This document shows positions 60,420 to 64,000 of a DNA stretch of 64,000 nucleotides, piece by piece. The notes beneath the pieces were generated by a model, which worked only from the letters and a program-made list of their open reading frames with translations, made no database searches and was not told where the DNA came from. Within the stretch, counting starts at the first letter, position 1. Each line of letters begins with the position of its first letter. Source of the DNA: Rhizophagus irregularis (taxonomy: Eukaryota; Glomeromycota; Glomeromycetes; Glomerales; Glomeraceae); assembly GCF_026210795.1 (NCBI RefSeq), contig NC_089437.1, forward strand, positions 4,216,001-4,280,000, given 5' to 3'. Both the position numbers and the translations under genes were made by a program.

Positions 60420-60495
60420 CGTGGTCATAGGAATCGAACCTGCGACTTCACCATACTCAGGCTTAATGAGGGTCTCAGTGACTAACCACCGAGAT
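60420..60495 (-). repeat. tRNA-like (SINE head?) segment, copy 2
   Basis: Second copy, with GTTCGATTCC retained and a few substitutions, at the end of the second 1-kb unit. Confidence 0.4.
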
Positions 60496-60539
60496 AGGGT
60501 GACCAACCCTATAGTTTTATCCTTTTCCTGTGCAAACAG

Positions 60540-61090
60540 TCTTATGACTTTATCTTTTATTTATACTTTAGACTTCGAAAAGTAATCAAACAATATTACA
60601 AAAATAAGAAAATAAACTAATAAAAAATAAAAAGAGTAGCTTCACGACTCATACAAGTAAAGAAATCTAAACTAAAAAAAATTTAAAGCAAAGAAAAACT
60701 GAACTATTACAGAATCGCATACCCCAACTTTACCCGAAGGCCAGTGTGAGTCAACTATCCAACATCCAAAAATCCAGTCCGTTACCAGAAAGAAATCCTA
60801 AGAGGTTGAACTGTTAAGCGGCGCAGAAAATCCAAGTGCGAGATCCAAGATCCACCCCGAATTATAGAAGAGGATATCCAAGAAATCCAGGAATCCTGAG
60901 AAACTGACGCCAAAGAAGAGTTGTGTTGTTGTGGAGAAGTAGTATTAGGGAAAGAATTAGAAGATGGGCCACGTAATTTGGAAGCAGCCGAGATACCCTG
61001 CGACTCCTCCCAAGCATGGAAAAGAACATTCCGACACAGCCAAATTTCACCATATAATGCGACTTGGAAGTCATTAAGAAGGGGAGAGTT
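60540..61090 (-). pseudogene. Possible non-LTR retrotransposon 3' fragment
   Basis: A minus-strand frame from ~61085 reads LLNDFQVALYGEIWLCRNVL then FHAWEESQGISAASKLRGP, followed by a Ser/Asn/Gln-rich tail. The W...R...FHAWEESQGI pattern reminds me of the C-terminal end of some fungal reverse-transcriptase ORFs. This is weak and no catalytic domain is present. It is bounded on the right by another TTTTATCCTTTTCC copy (61087). Confidence 0.3.
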
Positions 61091-61238
61091 TTATCCTTTT
61101 CCGATCACTGGCTGATGAGTTATTCAACAAAATGTTAAACATCGGCATTATAATATTTCTTGATTTACGTTTACTACGCCATTTAACATTTTGCTAGATT
61201 TCTCAGTACCTAGTGATTGTAAAAAGACGATTTATAGC

Positions 61239-61610
61239 TCGTTGGAATCGCCTCATCGAGACGAATCGAATGGTGGTAAGCTCATCTCTCTGTGATCAAT
61301 ATTGACGGAGTTATTACTTAAAAACCATTTAATATTTTTTAATTTCGGAAATTGATCTAGTGATTGGATTTCGATGTATCTTATATCATTAGATTCGTCT
61401 CATCAAGACGAATCGAATGGTAGTAAGATCGTCTTTCTAGGATCAATATTGGCAGAGTTATTACACAAAAACCATTAATATTTTTTTAATTTCGGAAATT
61501 AATCTAGTGATTGGATTTCGACATATTTTATACCATTAGAACCGTCTCATCAAGACGAATCGAATGGCGGTAAGATCATCTTTCTACGATTAATATTGGC
61601 GAAGTTACGA
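61239..61610. repeat. ~147-bp tandem repeat with palindromic core
   Basis: Three units start near 61239, 61389 and 61536, each with a TCGTCTCATCAAGACGAATC-like core followed by GAATGGTGGTAAGATCATCT. A fourth core lies at 58460-58496 at the other end of the same element, just before the GC-rich insert. The core closely matches the six copies inside the 45041-46230 palindrome. Confidence 0.75.
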
Positions 61611-62069
61611 TACAATAAAGCTTTAAGTATAATTCTGGCTAAAATTATGTTAATTTTTGGCCGGAATTATGATATACAAATATAAGAAATTTTTTATATA
61701 GTCACATCTCTTTATAATCACCAAATATGGACTGTCCCAAATGTGTGACTATAAAGAGAGTTGACTGTATTCTCTGCATTATGACTTTATTCTTTAGTAT
61801 TTACTGATTTATAAAATATTGGTTTTGGTGTGGTAATCATATAATTAATTGGTGGTTCTTTATTAATATTTGACCAACCATCACTCGTTAAACAAAAATA
61901 TGGTGTTTCGTTCAAAACATTTTTTGTTACAACTCTTATATTTTTGTAATCATTATTCAATAAATTTACAGATAATGATTGGCATGTAAGAATCTTGAAT
62001 GATGGACATGCTTTTTTTAAAAAAATTTGAAAGTCTTCATTATCAATAGTATTAAAAGGAATTCCAGTA

Positions 62070-62589
62070 GGACCCAGAAATATATATATAGGGGTCAGGT
62101 GACGAAAAATTTTTTTACTATGAGCTGTACGCAGAGAATTTTTATATGAGTAGTACGCATAATTGACACCTGATATTGAAAATCCTGCAAAAATACGCAA
62201 ATAAAATTTCAGACATTAAGTTATTAATTATTTTATCATGGCTTCTATATTATAAATACTAATGTGAAAAATAGAATTTACCATTTTTTTAATAATATTT
62301 TTCTAAAATTTCACTTTTTAACCCTTAGAAATTTCTTACAATTCGGTTAATTAAATAAGTACGTACAGTAAATATATTATATATATAAGATTAGCCAAAT
62401 TTAGGTCAAAAATACGCAAACTAATTTTTTACATATAAAAAATTTGATAAAAAATACGCAATCTTGATGACCTAACTATAGATGAAAAATTCTAAAATTG
62501 TACGCAAATCAAAACTTTACTCCGTCTAATTCCACTATGATGGCGACGCATCTGTGTACCCTACCCCTGTATATATATTTCTGGGTCCT
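62070..62589. mobile_element. 520-bp MITE with perfect 9-bp duplication
   Basis: GGACCCAGAAATATATATAT is repeated inverted at the right end (ATATATATTTCTGGGTCC). ATTCCAGTA at 62061-62069 and 62590-62598 is identical. Interior ATACGCAAAT words repeat at least four times. A 9-bp duplication suggests a Mutator-like family (inference). The open frame 61787-62200 runs across its left boundary and is chimeric. Confidence 0.85.
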
Positions 62590-63065
62590 ATTCCAGTACT
62601 ATAAAATGCACGAGCTAATAAAAATTCTAATTCTTGTTGGTCTTCATTACTAATACTTTGCATATAATTATGGATTTTTGTTTGTTTTCATTTTTTAATA
62701 TTAGTTTGAATCTGAAGAAATTGGTAAATTAAATTCTTGAGAAGCTAATCTTGCTAAACAAGTATTATAATGATCAAGTAATCTAGTTGCATTCATTGCT
62801 TTCTCAGTACTACAATGTTTACATTGAAATCGTTTCTTCCCATTTTGATCAGTTTTTTCTTTAAATTCAGACCAAAAACTAGATTTTTCTCGTGGCATTT
62901 TAATTAAGAATACGAGAAAAAAAAATGATCAAGATAATCAATCTGTTTATTATATATTTATATATGATCTTCAAAATTACATAATGTAATGTAAGTTTTG
63001 GAAAATTACTGTAACTTACAAAAAATTCTGAAAATTACAGTAATTTAACAACCCTAATAAGAATG

Positions 63066-63511
63066 GCGCGTAAATTAAAATTTATGAAAGGTCTTACCGG
63101 TATTACCTTATTTGTCATATTGTTAATTTCATAATCCTACTAGGCTATAATGCCGTCTTAAGTCACGTAGATGTGGAAATTTTTTGTGGTAAAAATCACT
63201 TGTTATAAATTTAAGTAAAATAATTATCAATCACCAGACAAATCCAGTCACATGATGATCAAATTTTTTAATTAGTAATGATCTACATATTACATCACCA
63301 ATTTCATATAAAAATCGTCAAATAACTGAAGTTTCATACACAATAAAAAAATTATTGGCTGGCTAATAAGAAATGTGACCTAATTACAGATCAAAAAAAG
63401 CCTTTTTTAAAAGTAGGTATGTTGTCAGAACGCGCTTTTTGAATTTAGTTTAAGAGGATCTCGGCTATAAGGTTACTCACAAAGCTTACGTATAAACTTT
63501 TAAATTCTGAA
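63066..63511. other. 5' flank of the last gene, nothing recognised
   Basis: AT-rich spacer between the right duplication of the second hAT element and the gene at 63512. Confidence 0.35.
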
Positions 63512-64000
63512 ATGTCTTTAAATAAAACACACGAAAAAGCCCCAAAAGCTTCACTTTTAGGAATATCAAGTATTTTACCAAAAGGAAGCGAAGAATATTG
63601 TCTTTTTGATAGTGAAAACACGGAATCTGAAACTATATATGATGATAATTTTGAAACTGAAATTGAACAAGTTACTTTTTCTTTGGATGAAGAATATTTA
63701 AAAAAAGTTATTGATATAGAGGATACAAGTGAAACAGATAGTATATTTGACGATGATTCAATTTCAGAAACAGATTCGGAAGACAATGATATAATTATTG
63801 AACAAAAAGCATCTAAAAATTTAACACGATGTGTTATTGTTGATAAGATCGAAGGCCATATTAAAAGATGTGAAAATTCAAAAAGTTTTCAAACATTATG
63901 GCAGCTTTGTGGTGTATATCAAATAGATGGGAAAAGCATTGTTGAAGCAGATGGTGTATTAGAACGGCTAGGCGTTTGTAGTTATCATTTTAACAATGAT
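63512..64000 (+). CDS. Uncharacterised acidic protein, 5' part, runs off the window
   Basis: The frame is open for 163 codons from the ATG at 63512 to the window end. It starts MSLNKTHEKAPKASLLGISS and continues through a strongly acidic region (DSENTESETIYDDNF, EDTSETDSIFDDDSISETDS) at residues ~35-105. A more conserved-looking part follows (TRCVIVDKIEGHIKRCENSK, SFQTLWQLCGVYQIDGKSIV, ERLGVCSYHFNND) with spaced Cys and His. I do not recognise a domain. The Cys/His spacing could support zinc binding. It looks intact as far as it goes. No promoter motif is identified. Confidence 0.6.
   Translation, partial: MSLNKTHEKAPKASLLGISSILPKGSEEYCLFDSENTESETIYDDNFETEIEQVTFSLDEEYLKKVIDIEDTSETDSIFDDDSISETDSEDNDIIIEQKASKNLTRCVIVDKIEGHIKRCENSKSFQTLWQLCGVYQIDGKSIVEADGVLERLGVCSYHFNND

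Larger units (their letters stand above)
58497..60511. repeat. Two tandem ~1-kb GC-richer units
   Basis: The unit begins AGTTTTATCCTTTTCCT. Copies start at 58497 and ~59512, and a third start occurs at ~60511 where the following sequence differs. The two copies are ~90% alike by eye with many small indels (CATGGAGGACTTTCGACAGG, CACTACAGCCCGCGATTACC, CATGCCAATGGC). GC content is visibly about twice that of the surroundings. No credible ORF is conserved between the copies. Each ends with the tRNA-like segment listed separately. Confidence 0.75.
58214..61769. mobile_element. 3.6-kb TA-inserted pogo/mariner-type composite element
   Basis: Starts TACAGTCAACTCCCTCTATA and ends with the inverse GACTATAAAGAGAGTTGACT plus GTA, with TA at both ends. 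TATAGTCAC words repeat subterminally. It sits inside the transposase codons ...AEN|AKDIKD. The terminal ~250 bp each resemble an ordinary MITE. The interior is a much later insertion: ~2.0 kb of GC-richer tandem units, a LINE-like fragment and a 147-bp tandem repeat. Confidence 0.75.
57142..62898 (-). pseudogene. BED/hAT transposase, split by two insertions
   Basis: Reading on the minus strand, MPREKSSFWSEFKEK and FQCKHCSTEKAMNATRLLDH form a BED-type zinc finger (62898-62701). After a frameshift, MQSISNEDQQELEFLLARAF and YSTGI run to 62600. A MITE interrupts, and PFNTIDNEDFQIFLKKACPS resumes at ~62060. LTSDGWSNINKEPPINYMIT (DUF659-like DGW) and a stop after FYKSVNTKE follow near 61787. A 3.6-kb element then interrupts. 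AKDIKDIMIEAGINKF, VITDNANNMKAAW and GCWTHGINLWVKDII lie at 58210-58020. The C-terminal part (DLRYNGELLNNQRWDDIIEE, CGGFSKSYLWAI) contains several further stops and ends at 57142. The usual SAASER hAT C-terminal signature is not found. It is not functional. Confidence 0.75.
56840..63057. mobile_element. Second hAT transposon, multiply invaded
   Basis: Identical 8-bp TAAGAATG occurs at 56832-56839 and 63058-63065. The ends are AT(G)TTACGTTACATAATTACA on the left and, inverted, TTAGGGTTGTTAAATTACTG on the right, a partial match with shared GTTA and TTAC words. It carries a minus-strand BED/hAT transposase (57142-62898). It is split by a TA-inserted composite at 58214-61769 and by a MITE at 62070-62589. 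The original element was about 2.1 kb. Confidence 0.6.

Overview
The window is very AT-rich, intron-dense eukaryotic DNA. Introns are short with GTAAGT-type donors and TAG/CAG acceptors. The gene content is a tandem expansion of HSPA12-like Hsp70 ATPase genes mixed with hAT transposons and many small inverted-repeat elements. This fits an arbuscular mycorrhizal fungus (Glomeromycotina, Rhizophagus-like). The organism is inferred from composition and family recognition, not from a database search.

Region by region. From 1 to 16.4 kb lies an array of closely related Hsp70-like copies. Two look intact (5419-7878, 12738-14914), one is intact except for an 8-bp frameshift (8639-10752), and at least six are broken or partial copies, one of them inverted. 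At 17.0-18.9 kb a minus-strand gene encodes a low-complexity/coiled-coil protein. From 19.6 to 27.6 kb three more divergent, apparently intact Hsp70-like genes follow head to tail (19585, 22408, 25156). A broken Uma2/DUF820-like nuclease gene with a C2H2 finger and a membrane helix lies at 28.0-29.3 kb. From 29.9 to 34.8 kb there are AT-rich tandem repeats and nested MITEs. Further Hsp70-like genes sit at 34870-37228 and 52116-54493.

From 37.8 to 50 kb the window is almost entirely mobile DNA: a 4.9-kb hAT element with an 8-bp target duplication, itself invaded by a 1.6-kb element carrying tandem mini-exon-like repeats; a 1.2-kb near-perfect palindrome; and several MITEs. From 56.8 to 63.1 kb a second hAT element has been split by a 3.6-kb TA-inserted element and by a 0.5-kb MITE with a 9-bp target duplication. 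The 3.6-kb insert carries two tandem copies of a GC-richer ~1-kb unit with a tRNA-like segment. The window ends inside an uncharacterised acidic-protein gene (63512 onward).

How the genes work together: the Hsp70-like genes all share the same 5' exon layout, including a 20-nt exon encoding the phosphate-1 loop. All except the 19585 gene also have a 5-nt microexon (GAAAG or GAGAG). Three intron architectures occur downstream. They look like a birth-and-death family of cytosolic ATPases with separable subgroups. There is no sign of an operon-like system. The rest is transposon sediment.
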